Positions 34,208 through 44,226 are shown, numbered from the stretch's first letter. The stretch: 64,000 nt of DNA from Vibrio splendidus (GCF_024347615.1 NZ_AP025509.1:992001-1056000), one strand, 5' to 3'. The notes: generated by a model from the sequence alone, not told the origin. Translations and numbers: made by a program.

Positions 34208-35401
34208 TTACGACGAAGTTTGCGAAGTCTTGCTTGCTCCACGCGACTTAGCTTTATAATTGTGTAACCAGCAACAAAACAACCCGATGCACAGACCCCA
34301 AAATGCACTGCCGATCCCCAGTAAATTGGTGCCAGAAGCAGTGAATAAAAAAGTAAGCAGTGCGGGTTCTCGGTAATGACTGTCTGCCATTGATACCGCA
34401 AGGCAATTCATCAAGGTCGGCATCACCGCTAAGCCAGCAACCGCAATGACAATCTCGGAGGGCACAGCGCTAAACAGCGACACAAATGACATCCCCATCA
34501 CACCAGCTAACAAGTAAAACCCGCCCATACAGATCCCCGCCATGTAACGTGTCTTTGGATTGCCATCCGCATTCGGCCCCATGCAAATAGCGCCCGTAAT
34601 CGCTGCAAGGTTATACGCAAAGCCACCAAACGGTGCGAAGATCAAACCTGTCACCCCGGTGGTGGTAATGATCTTCGATGAATCGACTTGGTATCCGTTC
34701 GCTTTTAGAACCGCAAATCCCGGTAAGTTCTGTGAAGCCATCGTCACTATAAACAATGGAATTCCTACACTGAACAACGAAAAGAACTCAAAATCGGGCG
34801 TAATGAACACTGGGGTCGTTAATCCCATAGTCACCTGACTAACATCGAGTTTGCCAAACCCCACACACATGACCAATGCGATGATGAAAATGCTTGGGAT
34901 CAGTAAATTTCCTAACCGCGCTTTCGCCAGAATAAATACGGCGAGCATGACCGCTACGACTTGTGCCTCTTCCATTAACGACGTGAATAAACCCAAGCCG
35001 AATTGCAATAGAATCCCCGCGAGCATCGCAGAGGCAATCGAGGTTGGGATCTGCTTTAGGACTTTCTCAAATATCCCCGCTAATCCAACTAACGTGATCA
35101 ACATCGAACTGCACAAAAACACGGCCACTGCCTGATTCATTGTCAGCCCTTCCAGAGACGTGATTAGCAACGCTGCTCCAGGCGTCGACCACGCTGTAAC
35201 CACTGGCTTCTTGTAGTAAAACGAGAGCAGTATTGTGGTTGTCCCCATGCCAATACCCAACGCCCAAAACCATGACGCCACTTGTTCTTCAGTTGCTCCA
35301 GCACTCATTGCCGCTTGGAAAATAATCGCCGCGGCGCTCGCATAACCAATGAAAACAGCGATAAAGCCGGTACTGACGTGAGAAAATTTTAGCTTAGTCA
35401 T
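34208..35401 (-). CDS. BenE/YdcO-family benzoate-type transporter
   Basis: A 397-residue protein with about 12 hydrophobic segments. GFIAVFIGYASAAAIIFQAAMSAGATEEQVASWFWALGIGMG at the start and VVTAWSTPGAALLITSLEGLTMNQAVAVFL near residue 70 are the family hallmarks. FIVTMASQNLPGFAVLKANGYQVDSSKIITTTGVTGLIFAPFGGFAYNLAAITGAICMG is the second conserved stretch. BenE imports benzoate with protons in some bacteria, but YdcO-type members have no proven substrate. It is divergent from an XRE-cupin regulator, the same arrangement as E. coli ydcO-ydcN. A pair of operator-like repeats lies between them. Confidence 0.88.
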   Translation of the reverse strand: MTKLKFSHVSTGFIAVFIGYASAAAIIFQAAMSAGATEEQVASWFWALGIGMGTTTILLSFYYKKPVVTAWSTPGAALLITSLEGLTMNQAVAVFLCSSMLITLVGLAGIFEKVLKQIPTSIASAMLAGILLQFGLGLFTSLMEEAQVVAVMLAVFILAKARLGNLLIPSIFIIALVMCVGFGKLDVSQVTMGLTTPVFITPDFEFFSLFSVGIPLFIVTMASQNLPGFAVLKANGYQVDSSKIITTTGVTGLIFAPFGGFAYNLAAITGAICMGPNADGNPKTRYMAGICMGGFYLLAGVMGMSFVSLFSAVPSEIVIAVAGLAVMPTLMNCLAVSMADSHYREPALLTFLFTASGTNLLGIGSAFWGLCIGLFCCWLHNYKAKSRGASKTSQTSS

Positions 35402-35417
35402 GTTAATCTCTTCCTGC

Positions 35418-35469
35418 GTGCGTTATAACGTCCATAGACTGAACTTAGCACCCGTGCGCTATAACGCAC
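35418..35469. promoter_or_regulatory. Paired operator-like repeats between BenE and XRE-cupin genes
   Basis: GTGCGTTATAACGT (35418-35431) and the near-perfect palindrome GTGCGCTATAACGCAC (35454-35469) share the core GTGCGYTATAACG and are 36 bp apart start to start. They fill the divergent promoter region and are probably bound by the adjacent regulator. Confidence 0.65.
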
Positions 35470-35500
35470 AACTAATTTTTGAAAAACTTGTAGAGAAAAT

Positions 35501-36067
35501 ATGCAAACAGAAATTAAAGTCGGCGTTAACTTGAAACGCCTTCGCCAAGAAAAAGGCTGGAGCTTAGACAAAACAGCGAAAGCAACAGGCGTGAGTAAAG
35601 CAATGTTAGGACAAATTGAACGTGGAGAATCAAGCCCGACAGTAGCTAAGCTCTGGCAGATAGCTTCTGGGTTCGAGGTGTCACTTTCAAGCTTTATCGC
35701 GGCTAGCCCAAACAGTGAACTGACGAGTTTATTCAGAGATGCAAACGAACTAAGGCATGAGGAATACAACATTGGTTTTTTCGTCAGTTTGTTGTTTCCT
35801 TTTGAAGAAGCACTAGGGTTTGAAATATTCGAACTCACCCTAGTCCCCGATTACCAACATGAATCCGCCCCACATAACGCAGGCGTCACTGAGCACATCT
35901 TATGTATTTCAGGAGAGATGGCCGTGATGTTTGATGGTGGGTGGCATACGTTACGAGCAGGGCAAGCCGTTCGCTTCAATGCTAACCAAAACCATGGCTA
36001 CAAAAATATCGGTGAAGGAAATGCCGTATTTCATAATGTGATTCACTACCCTAATAACAAGCAATAG
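35501..36067 (+). CDS. XRE-family regulator with cupin sensor domain
   Basis: A 188-residue protein. Residues 5-62 are an XRE HTH: KVGVNLKRLRQEKGWSLDKTAKATGVSKAMLGQIERGESSPTVAKLWQIASGF. Residues about 100-185 are a cupin barrel (HNAGVTEHILCISGEMAVMFDGGWHTLRAGQAVRFNANQNHGYKNIG) with a His-rich metal or ligand site. E. coli YdcN and PuuR share this design. The divergent BenE-type transporter is the likely target. AGAG lies just before the ATG. Confidence 0.87.
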   Translation: MQTEIKVGVNLKRLRQEKGWSLDKTAKATGVSKAMLGQIERGESSPTVAKLWQIASGFEVSLSSFIAASPNSELTSLFRDANELRHEEYNIGFFVSLLFPFEEALGFEIFELTLVPDYQHESAPHNAGVTEHILCISGEMAVMFDGGWHTLRAGQAVRFNANQNHGYKNIGEGNAVFHNVIHYPNNKQ

Positions 36068-36171
36068 TGCCGGATTTGGTGATAACGGCTATAACCGGAT
36101 GTTTAGCGCTAACGGATGTCCATCACTAACGAAAGAGCAGGCATCCCACTGGCAGTATTCACTTAGAACAG

Positions 36172-37221
36172 CTATACGTTGACGACCATGCTGCCATCTT
36201 CTGCTTGATAACGAGCCCATAGTTGAGAAAGGTTTTCTTTATTAAGCTGTATCTCTTTTTCTTTCAGAAACGCTTCGTTGTGCAGCTTCGAATACGAGCG
36301 CTCAGCAAGGTCACAGCTAAATGTAACGATGGTTTTCCCTTTCCCCATTCTAGCTGCAGCGTATAGTGCACCTGCTACGTTTAACGACGAACTGCTTCCT
36401 AGAAGAATACCGTCATGTTCCGCAACAAGGCGGGATATCGTCACCAAATCCTGATCGGGCAGCGTGATTGCACGATTGATGTTTGCCTGCCTGAAATTTT
36501 CAACCGTCCGCATGATCCCTATGCCTTCCGTGAACGAACTTCCCGTTGATTGATAGTGTCCATTACGTAGAAACGAATAAATGCCGGACCCATTTGGGTC
36601 AACTAACCAAGTTTCGAGGTTGGGTTGCTGCTCAGATAGATAGTGGGAGTTTCCGGCAATGGTTCCACCAGTCCCCACCACTGAAACTAGAGCATCAATA
36701 TTTCCCTGTGTTTGATGCCAGATCTCAGGTCCAGTATTTAAATAGTGCGCTCGATAATTACTAAGATTTTCGAACTGATCTGCCCACCAATAATCTTCAT
36801 TTTCGACACCGATCCGTTTAGCCGTGTGGTAAAAGTGTTCAGGGTTTGCAAAAGGACAAGGGTCGACCAATAACAGTTCAGCGTTATAAAGCGAGATCAT
36901 GCGCTCTTTCTCTTGTGCCTGCCCTTTTGGCATCACCACCAACATTTTGTAACCAAGGGATTTAGCGACTAGAGCAAGGCCGATCCCCGTATTTCCTGCG
37001 GTACCTTCAACGATTGTCATTCCCGGCTTAAGCTTACCGGCTTCTACTGCATCCATAACCAACTGAAGTGCCGCTCTATCTTTAATCGAACCACCCGGGT
37101 TCTGGTGTTCGCACTTAATAAGAATCTCACAACCTGATATCTCTGAAAGGCTGTTGATTCTAACAAGATCGGTATCGCCGATGAGTTCACTAAGATTGTT
37201 TGCAATGTGGGCAGATGACAT
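36172..37221 (-). CDS. PLP-dependent cysteine synthase/cystathionine synthase-like enzyme
   Basis: A 349-residue fold-II PLP enzyme. The Schiff-base lysine is in CEHQNPGGSIKDRAALQLV near residue 45, the substrate loop in IVEGTAGNTGIGLALVAKSLGY near 75 (T-A-G-N-T in place of T-S-G-N-T), and the phosphate loop in ALVSVVGTGGTIAG near 185. The length and EGTAGNTG variant fit a CysK-like subgroup distinct from canonical O-acetylserine sulfhydrylases, so cysteine synthesis, desulfhydration or another beta-replacement are all possible. GGAG lies 5-6 nt before the ATG. No sulfur-metabolism neighbour is present. Confidence 0.8.
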   Translation of the reverse strand: MSSAHIANNLSELIGDTDLVRINSLSEISGCEILIKCEHQNPGGSIKDRAALQLVMDAVEAGKLKPGMTIVEGTAGNTGIGLALVAKSLGYKMLVVMPKGQAQEKERMISLYNAELLLVDPCPFANPEHFYHTAKRIGVENEDYWWADQFENLSNYRAHYLNTGPEIWHQTQGNIDALVSVVGTGGTIAGNSHYLSEQQPNLETWLVDPNGSGIYSFLRNGHYQSTGSSFTEGIGIMRTVENFRQANINRAITLPDQDLVTISRLVAEHDGILLGSSSSLNVAGALYAAARMGKGKTIVTFSCDLAERSYSKLHNEAFLKEKEIQLNKENLSQLWARYQAEDGSMVVNV

Positions 37222-37391
37222 CGCGACTCCATTTATTTATTGAGGATGAGTTTGTTGATCGATTGATCTGTCGATGATCATAAGCGTAGCTCTGAGGTCT
37301 GCTTAGTCAAGGAGTGGCGGAATTGAAAAGACTCTCATTTTCCAAATAACAATTATAATTAGGGGTGATCGAATAGACTGAGGGTAAAAAA

Positions 37392-37607
37392 ATGTTTCTA
37401 AAAGAGAAAAAGAGCGGTGACCTCGTAGATGTAACTGAAATGACCAAATTAACCAACTTATTTCAGGACAGTATCGAAGGTCGGTTTCAAGCTGGCGAAG
37501 AACAGCAAGACCCTGAGATGTTTAAAAAGTCCGAACTGGTGTTTATGTCAGGTGAAGAGTTACCTCGATGCTGGACAGATCCAAACTACCGCTCAGAGGT
37601 TAAATAA
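37392..37607 (+). CDS. Small conserved-looking hypothetical protein
   Basis: A 71-residue soluble protein: MFLKEKKSGDLVDVTEMTKL at the start, then GRFQAGEEQQDPEMFKKSELVFMSGEELPRCWTDPNYR. The closing LVFxSGExLPRCWxDxNY pattern resembles short marine-gammaproteobacterial proteins that are sometimes labelled acetyltransferases, though nothing here looks catalytic. A GAGGG site lies just before the ATG. It is a single gene. Confidence 0.65.
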   Translation: MFLKEKKSGDLVDVTEMTKLTNLFQDSIEGRFQAGEEQQDPEMFKKSELVFMSGEELPRCWTDPNYRSEVK

Positions 37608-37723
37608 CCTTAACTCTTCCAGAGTACCAAGTGAGTTGTAATTGAAACTCTGTTCTAAAAGCGTTTGACCATGTGGGCTATTCCCTCTGTTAAAGCGTTC
37701 AGATGCATCTTTACTAAACACAA

Positions 37724-37750
37724 AAAAGCGAGCCACTTAGGCTCGCTTTT
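37724..37750. terminator. Bidirectional terminator next to ackA
   Basis: AAAAGCGAGCC pairs with GGCTCGCTTTT around a 5-nt loop. It serves ackA leftward and possibly the small gene rightward. Confidence 0.88.
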
Positions 37751-37777
37751 CAATTGTTTCTTAAGCAGTTGCTTCGA

Positions 37778-38971
37778 TTACAGAAGTTCTACCGACTGTT
37801 GAGCAATAACGAACTCTTCGTTAGTTGGGATAACCATTGCTACAGCGTCTAGCATTTCTGATTTAGCGATGATGCCTTCAGCGCCAAAACGAGCGGCTTC
37901 ATTGCCTGCTACGTCTTCAACAAAACCAAGAATCTTAAGGTTGTTTAGGATTTCACGACGAATTGGTAGAGAGTTCTCACCGATACCACCAGTGAAGATG
38001 ATGCCGTCTAAAGAATCTAGCGTTGCAAGGTAAGAAGCAACGTATTTAGCTACGCGGTAAGTAAACACCTCAAAAGCCAGTTTCGCGCCTTCGTGGCCCT
38101 CTTCCATTGCTTCTAAAATGCCACGAGCATCGCTCGTAAGACCAGACACGCCTAGGAAGCCAGACTCCTTGTTTAGAGAGTTGAATACTTGCTCTTGTGA
38201 CCAACCTTTCTTAAGTAGGTACTCGATGATACCTGGGTCTAAGTCACCACAACGTGTGCCCATCATAAGGCCAGAAAGCGGTGTGAAGCCCATTGATGTA
38301 TCAACACTGTTACCATCTTTGATAGCACATACTGAAGCGCCGTTACCTAGGTGAACAGAGATGAAGCTAGATTCTTCAACTGGCTTGTTGACCATCTTCG
38401 CTGCTTCACGGCTAACGAAGTAGTGGCTAGTACCGTGGAAACCGTAACGACGAACGCCAAAGTCTGTGTATAGCTCTTTTGCGATTGCACCCGTAAATGC
38501 ACGTTGTGGCATTGTTTGGTGGAAAGCAGTATCAAACACAGCGAACTGAGGTAGAGAAGGGAAAGCTTCAATCGCAGCACGGATACCAATAGCACCTGCT
38601 GGGTTATGAAGTGGAGCTAGATCAGACAGGCTTTCAATTTCATTCGTTACTTCTTCTGTAATACGAACAGTCTGAGTGAACTTTTCACCACCATGAACGA
38701 TACGGTGACCGATAGCTACGATATCTGCAGTAAAGCCTAGGTCTTCCATCAAGCCTACCAACTTGCCAATGGCAATTTTGTGGTGGTTACCCTCACCTTG
38801 AATAGCAATTTCTGTTTTCTGACCTTGATACTTCCAGCTCATGCGAGCATCTTCAAGACCAAAACACTCCCCTAAGCCACTTAATACTGCGTCGCCAGAA
38901 ACAGAATCGATGACAGCAAATTTAAGGGAAGAACTACCCGAGTTAATAACCAGAACAAACGAATTAGACAT
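37778..38971 (-). CDS. ackA: Acetate kinase, second copy type
   Basis: A 397-residue enzyme that interconverts acetate + ATP and acetyl phosphate + ADP. The ASKHA-fold patterns are VLVINSGSSSLKFAV at the start, IGHRIVHGGEKF near 85, FAVFDTAFHQTMP near 145 with the catalytic Asp, RRYGFHGTSH near 175, LGNGASVCAI near 205, and IIFTGGIGENSLPIR near 325. Normally ackA is followed by pta, but here no pta adjoins. Vibrios often hold such a lone ackA on chromosome II, in addition to ackA-pta on chromosome I. It ends at its own terminator. Confidence 0.95.
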   Translation of the reverse strand: MSNSFVLVINSGSSSLKFAVIDSVSGDAVLSGLGECFGLEDARMSWKYQGQKTEIAIQGEGNHHKIAIGKLVGLMEDLGFTADIVAIGHRIVHGGEKFTQTVRITEEVTNEIESLSDLAPLHNPAGAIGIRAAIEAFPSLPQFAVFDTAFHQTMPQRAFTGAIAKELYTDFGVRRYGFHGTSHYFVSREAAKMVNKPVEESSFISVHLGNGASVCAIKDGNSVDTSMGFTPLSGLMMGTRCGDLDPGIIEYLLKKGWSQEQVFNSLNKESGFLGVSGLTSDARGILEAMEEGHEGAKLAFEVFTYRVAKYVASYLATLDSLDGIIFTGGIGENSLPIRREILNNLKILGFVEDVAGNEAARFGAEGIIAKSEMLDAVAMVIPTNEEFVIAQQSVELL

Positions 38972-39633
38972 TGGATATGGATCCTGTTTCAGTACGAATT
39001 TAGTGAAGTTTGCGCTTCAATTTTAGTTAAGTCTATTATTCAATAATTTTTGAATCTTTCAACTTTTGTTTTGCAAAAACCACCAAATGAACACAATTAA
39101 GTTGATCTTAGTCATCAGTTTATTTCTTTCGAGAACAAAAATTAAAAAATAGTTGAATTAGATGACGTAAATGCACTTATGAAACTGATAGATTCATACA
39201 AACCACATTGAGAGCAAAGTCATCTTGGATTGAAATCTTATCCAAGAGACCAATTCATAAATTAAGTCCATAAAGCCAAAAAACAAGCTAGCGTTCTACA
39301 CTGCGACTTAAAAAATACAGCACGACACTTTAATATAGAGCTGTTGATTGCCAATACCCGCTAATAGACTTTAAGGCGTTTAACTTCATCTCAGCATTTC
39401 AAGAGCTCACTTATTCGGATCGAACGGTTGAGCAGTTCTTACTTCAAAGTCTGTTTTCATTTTCATTATAGCTGTGCACTTCTTTTATACATCGCTCGAC
39501 TCCCATACCTCCAGACTAAACACGCTACACGGCGCTTTACGCACATCTCACTGTTGCAGCCTTATGATGCGAGGCACTATCTTAATCAGGGCTTAGAACG
39601 TGCTACAGGCGTGAAGAATAAAATAGCGGGCAC
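38972..39633. other. Long intergenic region between ackA and the deaD terminator
   Basis: About 660 bp, AT-rich near ackA and more mixed towards 39500. A plus-strand frame of 78 codons (39428-39664) runs into the terminator and lacks a ribosome-binding site, so I do not call it. I see no RNA gene that I can support, though a small RNA ending at the 39634 hairpin on the plus strand is possible. Confidence 0.4.
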
Positions 39634-39662
39634 AAAAAAGCCGAGCATTATGCTCGGCTTTT
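39634..39662. terminator. Terminator of deaD
   Basis: AAAAGCCGAGC pairs with GCTCGGCTTTT around a 5-nt loop, with A and T runs on both sides, about 70 nt beyond the deaD stop. Confidence 0.88.
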
Positions 39663-39731
39663 AAATTCACTGTTTAAGCTATTCGTCTATAAGCACTTGG
39701 CTTGTAAATTTCAACTTAAACCAAAGGTTGA

Positions 39732-41741
39732 TTAACCTTCGCTGCGCTCTGGACGACGACCGCGGTTGCCGCCATTGCCAGCTGCTGCGTTGCCATGGCC
39801 ACGTTCGCCACGGTGGTTACCACGGTGATCACCACCACGGTTACGGTCAAAGCGACGTTCGCCATCACGACCACCAGCAGAGTTACCATCACGTGCGCCG
39901 TCACGGTTACCACGGTAGCCACCACGACCGCCATTGCCACCTTCACGGTTACCACCTTCGCGATTACCGCCTTCACGGTTACCACGGTAGCCGCCGCCAT
40001 CACGACCGCCACGGTTGCCATCACGACCGCCACGGTTGCCATCACGACCGCCGCCGCCACGACGAGGCTCACGGAAGTCGTTGAAATCAACAACTACAGC
40101 GCCAGCTTCTTTTTGACGAATGCGAAGTTTGCTTAGCTTACCAGCAGTTTCAGAGTTCATTGCTTTTGGCAGTTGAACGTAAGTAGAACCTTGGTCTAGC
40201 TTGATAGCACCGATAGAACCTTTAGTTAGGCCTAGTTCGTTTGCTAGTGCGCCAACGATGTCTTTAACCTGAACGCCTTGCTCACGGCCAACTTGTAATT
40301 GGTACGTATCCCAATCTTGAGTATTGAAGTTACGACCACCACCGTCACGGCCATTGTCACGATCTTCACGACGCTCTTTGCGACGGTTCTTATCACGCTC
40401 AATAGCAGCGATCATTGGGTCTTCGCCAACGTAGAATAGTGGGCTCTTACCTTGCTGACGCTTAAGAAGCATTGCAGCTAGAGTAGCAGCATCAACTTCT
40501 AGAGATTCTTGTAGTGTAGAGATTAAACCTGCGAAGTTTTCTAGAGCTTTGCTCTCTTTCTCAGTTTCAAGCTCAGCACCAAGCTTAGCAACACGTGCAG
40601 CAGCAACTTCGTCACGTTGTGGAAGTTGGATTTCTTCCATTTGAGACTTAGTTACACGCTCGATTGTGCGAAGCATACGGATTTGGTTAGTGCGAACTAG
40701 TAGGATCGCTTTACCTTTACGTCCAGCACGGCCAGTACGGCCAATACGGTGGATGTAAGATTCAACATCGAATGGGATGTCGTAGTTAAATACGTGAGTG
40801 ATACGTGGAACATCAAGACCACGTGCTACAACGTCAGTTGCAACTAGGATATCGATAACACCTTGTTTGATGTGATCAACAGTGCGCTCACGTAGAGACT
40901 GAGGAATATCACCGTGCAATGCAGCAGCTTTAAAGCCACGTGCAGATAGCCAATCAGCTAGACGCTCAGTGTCTTGACGAGTACGTACGAATACGATTGA
41001 CGCGTCAGTTTCTTCAGTTTCAAGAAGACGAGACATTGCTTCGTCTTTCTCTACGCCTTTAACAACCCAGTAATTTTGAGCTACTTTGTCAACTGTGTGG
41101 TTAGTACCAGCAACGTCAACTCTAGCCGGGTTACGTAGGTAACGGTCAACAATAGTCTTAACCATTGGAGGCATAGTTGCAGAGAAAAGTACGCGTTGTG
41201 CAGTTTCTGGAGCTTGCTCAAGAATCCAAGTAACGTCATCTACAAAGCCCATTTTCAGCATTTCATCTGCTTCATCAAGAACAAATGTATGCGCTTCATC
41301 TAGGTGTAGACGGTCACGAGTTAGTAAGTCTTTAACACGACCTGGAGTACCAACAACAATGTGAGCACCGCGGCTTAGAGCACGCATTTGGTCAACAATT
41401 GAAGCACCACCGTAGATTTCAAGAACTTTAAGACCGTTGATGTCACGACCTAAGTTTTTGATTTCCGCAGCAACTTGAATCGCTAGCTCACGAGTAGGAG
41501 CCATGATGATTGCTTGTGGTTTGTGTTGGTTCAGGTTGATTTTGTTAAGTAAAGGCAGAGAGAATGCTGCTGTTTTACCAGTACCAGTCTGTGCTTTACC
41601 TAGTGCGTCACGGCCTTCAAGAAGAAGAGGAATAGCTGCTGCTTGGATTGGAGTCGGAGAAACGAAACCCATGCTATCAAGAGCTGAAAGAATGTTATCG
41701 TTAAGGGCTAATTCATTAAATTGAATTACAGATTCGGACAT
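39732..41741 (-). CDS. deaD: DEAD-box RNA helicase DeaD/CsdA-type with RG-rich tail
   Basis: About 669 residues. The helicase core holds the Q motif near residue 8 (FNELALNDNILSALDSMGF), motif I AQTGTGKTAAF, motif Ia PTRELAIQ, motif II DEAD, motif III SAT, and motif VI HRIGRTGRAGRKG. A DbpA/CsdA-like RNA-binding domain follows (about residues 475-550, VQVKDIVGALANELGLTKGSIGAIKL). The last about 110 residues are an Arg-Gly-rich tail with NREGG and DGNRGG repeats. It unwinds structured RNA in ribosome assembly and mRNA decay, notably in the cold. I prefer ATG 41741 (MSESVIQF) over 41825. It is divergent from rnb across about 390 bp. Confidence 0.92.
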   Translation of the reverse strand: MSESVIQFNELALNDNILSALDSMGFVSPTPIQAAAIPLLLEGRDALGKAQTGTGKTAAFSLPLLNKINLNQHKPQAIIMAPTRELAIQVAAEIKNLGRDINGLKVLEIYGGASIVDQMRALSRGAHIVVGTPGRVKDLLTRDRLHLDEAHTFVLDEADEMLKMGFVDDVTWILEQAPETAQRVLFSATMPPMVKTIVDRYLRNPARVDVAGTNHTVDKVAQNYWVVKGVEKDEAMSRLLETEETDASIVFVRTRQDTERLADWLSARGFKAAALHGDIPQSLRERTVDHIKQGVIDILVATDVVARGLDVPRITHVFNYDIPFDVESYIHRIGRTGRAGRKGKAILLVRTNQIRMLRTIERVTKSQMEEIQLPQRDEVAAARVAKLGAELETEKESKALENFAGLISTLQESLEVDAATLAAMLLKRQQGKSPLFYVGEDPMIAAIERDKNRRKERREDRDNGRDGGGRNFNTQDWDTYQLQVGREQGVQVKDIVGALANELGLTKGSIGAIKLDQGSTYVQLPKAMNSETAGKLSKLRIRQKEAGAVVVDFNDFREPRRGGGGRDGNRGGRDGNRGGRDGGGYRGNREGGNREGGNREGGNGGRGGYRGNRDGARDGNSAGGRDGERRFDRNRGGDHRGNHRGERGHGNAAAGNGGNRGRRPERSEG

Positions 41742-42134
41742 TGGGATCCCACTATATATAAGTAAACAAAAGGTCCCGGGAGCTCTATCAATTCCAATAC
41801 TGATCCAATCAGATACTGATTCCATTCAGAGTTACGAAGCAGTAATAAAACACTTCAAGCCATTAGGGACGTCTAAGGGAGGCGGATTATTCCCTAAATG
41901 CATAAAAAAATCCAGAAAAAATTGAAATACATCACATATTTTTCGCTTTTACATCAATACTGGTTATCATATCGTCAAAACTTGATGAATATCTCGTCAC
42001 AGCACCCATCTTCTAGCAAATTGACCTAGTTATATAAGAGGGCAATTAATTAACGCTCACTTCGCCTTTAAGTAGTAATCAAGCCTCGCAATGATTATAG
42101 TGTGCTCAATTGTCCTCGATAGATAAAAGTCAAA
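41742..42134. promoter_or_regulatory. Shared divergent deaD/rnb upstream region
   Basis: About 390 bp separates the divergent deaD and rnb starts. A TTGACC followed by TATATAAG-type bases near 42020-42040 could serve rnb. The region is AT-rich and long enough for a cold-shock-type leader on deaD, as in other bacteria, but no defined cold box was identified. Confidence 0.4.
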
Positions 42135-44141
42135 ATGTTTCAAGATAATCCTCTACTCGCTCAACTCAAACAGCAAATCCAAGAAACCCTCCCTAAAAAG
42201 GAAGGTACAATCAAAGCCACTGAAAAAGGGTTTGGTTTTCTCGAAGTCGATAACAAGACCAGTTTCTTTATCCCACCGCCATACATGAAGAAATGTGTGC
42301 ACGGTGACAAAGTTATTGCCATCATTCGCACCGAGAAAGATCGCGAAGTAGCAGAGCCTGAGGAATTGATCGAACAGGGTCTTACTCGTTTTATTGCTCG
42401 AGTGAAGTTGTTTAAAGGTCGTTTGAACGTAGTTCCTGATCACCCGCAACTGAAAAAGCTGCAACTTAAAGCGAAAGCAAAGAAGGGTCTAAACCCTGAA
42501 ACGCTAAAAGAAGGTGACTGGGTTGTTGCTCATATCGTTCAACACCCGTTAAAAGGTGACAACGGATTCTTGGCTCAAATCTCTGAAAAAATCACAGATG
42601 CTGACGACAAGATCGCACCTTGGTGGGTAACGCTGGCACAAAACGACCTACCAAACAGCGAACCTGAAGGCATTGACGACTGGCAGATCAAAGACGACGC
42701 TGATCTTGAACGTATCGACATGACACACGTCCCTTTTGTGACCATTGATGGTGAAAGCACAAAAGATATGGATGATGCGCTTTACGCGAAGAAGAAAGAG
42801 AACGGTGATTTTGAACTGACTATCGCGATTGCAGATCCTACCGCTTACATCTCTCCAGATGATGTGATGGATAAAGTGGCTCGTGAGCGCGGTTTCACTA
42901 TTTACCTGCCTGGCCGTAACATTCCTATGTTACCTCGTGATCTAGCTGACAACTTATGTTCACTAATAGAGAACGAAGTTCGCCCGGCACTTTGCTGCAC
43001 AGTAACAGTATCTAAAGAAGGTGTTATCGGTGATGACATTAACTTCTTCGCTGCGAACATCAAATCTCACGCTCGTCTTGCTTACGACCACGTATCAGAC
43101 TGGCTAGAAACCGGTGCATCAGACAAATGGCAACCATCAGAAGAGATCGCTGCGATTGTTTCTGACCTTCACCAATTTGCACAAGCACGTTCAGCATGGC
43201 GCTCAACAAACGCTGTAGTGTTCCCAGATCGCCCTGACTACCGCTTTGAACTAAGCGAAGACAACGATGTTGTCGCTATCCACGCAGACATGCGTCGCAC
43301 TGCAAACAAGTTGGTTGAAGAGTCTATGATCAGCGCGAACATCTGTGCAGGTCGAGTATTAAAAGAGAGCTTCAACCAAGGTGTCTTTAACTGTCACTCT
43401 GGTTTTAAAGCTGAGAAATTAACAGACGTTCTAGAGCTGGTTAACCCAGAAGCAGAAACACCATTTACAGAAGAGCAGATCGTTTCTCTGGAAGGTTTTG
43501 CTACTCTGCGTCGTTGGTTAGGCTCTCTAGACAACAGCTACTACGACAACCGTATTCGTAAATTCCAAGCGTACAGCGAGATCAGCAATGAACCTGCGCC
43601 ACACTACGCGATGGGGTTAGACATTTACGCAACGTGGACTTCTCCAATTCGTAAATACGGCGACATGATTAACCACCGTATGCTTAAAGCACACATCTTA
43701 GGTAAAGCGCCAATTCAAACACCAGACGAAACTATTGGTGATGAACTTGCCCTGCACCGCCGTCACCACGGTATGGCTGAGCGCAATGTTGGCGATTGGT
43801 TGTACGCTCGTACTCTAGCAAACGCTCCTGTAGAAGAGACTCGCTTCCAAGCAGAGATCTTCGACATTAACCGTGCTGGTATGCGTGTGCGTCTGCTTGA
43901 GAATGGTGCAGCTGCATTTATCCCTGGTTCTCTCATTATTGATAATAAAGAGAGAATAGAGTGCAACGGTGATATGGGTACTGTATCTATCGATAAAGAA
44001 ATGGTATACAAACTGGGAGACGTTTTAGAAGTAGTTCTCTTCGAAGTTAATCAGGAAAACCGTAACTTAGTAGCAAAACCTACTCAAGTATTTGCGGACT
44101 TGCCTAGCGAGCCTGAAACGACAAACGAAACCGAAGCTTAA
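42135..44141 (+). CDS. rnb: Exoribonuclease II
   Basis: A 668-residue 3'-5' exoribonuclease. An N-terminal cold-shock OB domain ([37 protein letters not shown]) is followed by a second OB domain. The RNB catalytic domain begins near residue 190 ([20 protein letters not shown]), whose Asp cluster binds Mg2+. [20 protein letters not shown] near 500 is the conserved RNB C-terminal motif. An S1 domain closes the protein. It degrades unstructured RNA hydrolytically to short oligomers. It matches RNase II rather than RNase R in length. The ribosome-binding site is weak. Degenerate repeats begin at its stop codon. Confidence 0.95.
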   Translation: MFQDNPLLAQLKQQIQETLPKKEGTIKATEKGFGFLEVDNKTSFFIPPPYMKKCVHGDKVIAIIRTEKDREVAEPEELIEQGLTRFIARVKLFKGRLNVVPDHPQLKKLQLKAKAKKGLNPETLKEGDWVVAHIVQHPLKGDNGFLAQISEKITDADDKIAPWWVTLAQNDLPNSEPEGIDDWQIKDDADLERIDMTHVPFVTIDGESTKDMDDALYAKKKENGDFELTIAIADPTAYISPDDVMDKVARERGFTIYLPGRNIPMLPRDLADNLCSLIENEVRPALCCTVTVSKEGVIGDDINFFAANIKSHARLAYDHVSDWLETGASDKWQPSEEIAAIVSDLHQFAQARSAWRSTNAVVFPDRPDYRFELSEDNDVVAIHADMRRTANKLVEESMISANICAGRVLKESFNQGVFNCHSGFKAEKLTDVLELVNPEAETPFTEEQIVSLEGFATLRRWLGSLDNSYYDNRIRKFQAYSEISNEPAPHYAMGLDIYATWTSPIRKYGDMINHRMLKAHILGKAPIQTPDETIGDELALHRRHHGMAERNVGDWLYARTLANAPVEETRFQAEIFDINRAGMRVRLLENGAAAFIPGSLIIDNKERIECNGDMGTVSIDKEMVYKLGDVLEVVLFEVNQENRNLVAKPTQVFADLPSEPETTNETEA

Positions 44142-44226
44142 GAACTTTAACGGGTACGGCTTTCAAGGTCAAAGCTTGCAAGGTTAGAGCTTTCAAGGTC
44201 AAAAGCTTCAAAGGTTCACTTCTAAA
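44136..44226 (+). repeat. Degenerate 15-nt repeat after the rnb stop codon
   Basis: Adjacent units of 14-16 nt run from the stop to the terminator: GCTTAAGAACTTTAA (44136-44150), CGGGTACGGCTTTCAA (to 44166), GGTCAAAGCTTGCAA (to 44181), GGTTAGAGCTTTCAA (to 44196), GGTCAAAAGCTTCAAA (to 44212) and a last partial one. The consensus is GGTYARAGCTTTCAA. The first unit contains the TAA stop (44139-44141). Confidence 0.85.

Noticed and set aside
34105..34401. 98-codon minus-strand frame at the end of the BenE gene
   Set aside because: It overlaps the well-supported transporter in another frame and has no start signal.
39428..39664. 78-codon plus-strand frame upstream of ackA
   Set aside because: No ribosome-binding site, and the frame reads through the deaD terminator hairpin.
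39895..40055. Regularly spaced short repeats resembling a repeat array
   Set aside because: These are codon repeats for NREGG and DGNRGG in the deaD tail, not a CRISPR array; there are no unique spacers.
39716..40136. Long plus- and minus-strand frames overlapping the end of deaD, rich in His, Val or Thr
   Set aside because: They are shadows of the Arg-Gly repeat codons of the helicase tail. Their composition is extreme and no ribosome-binding site is present.
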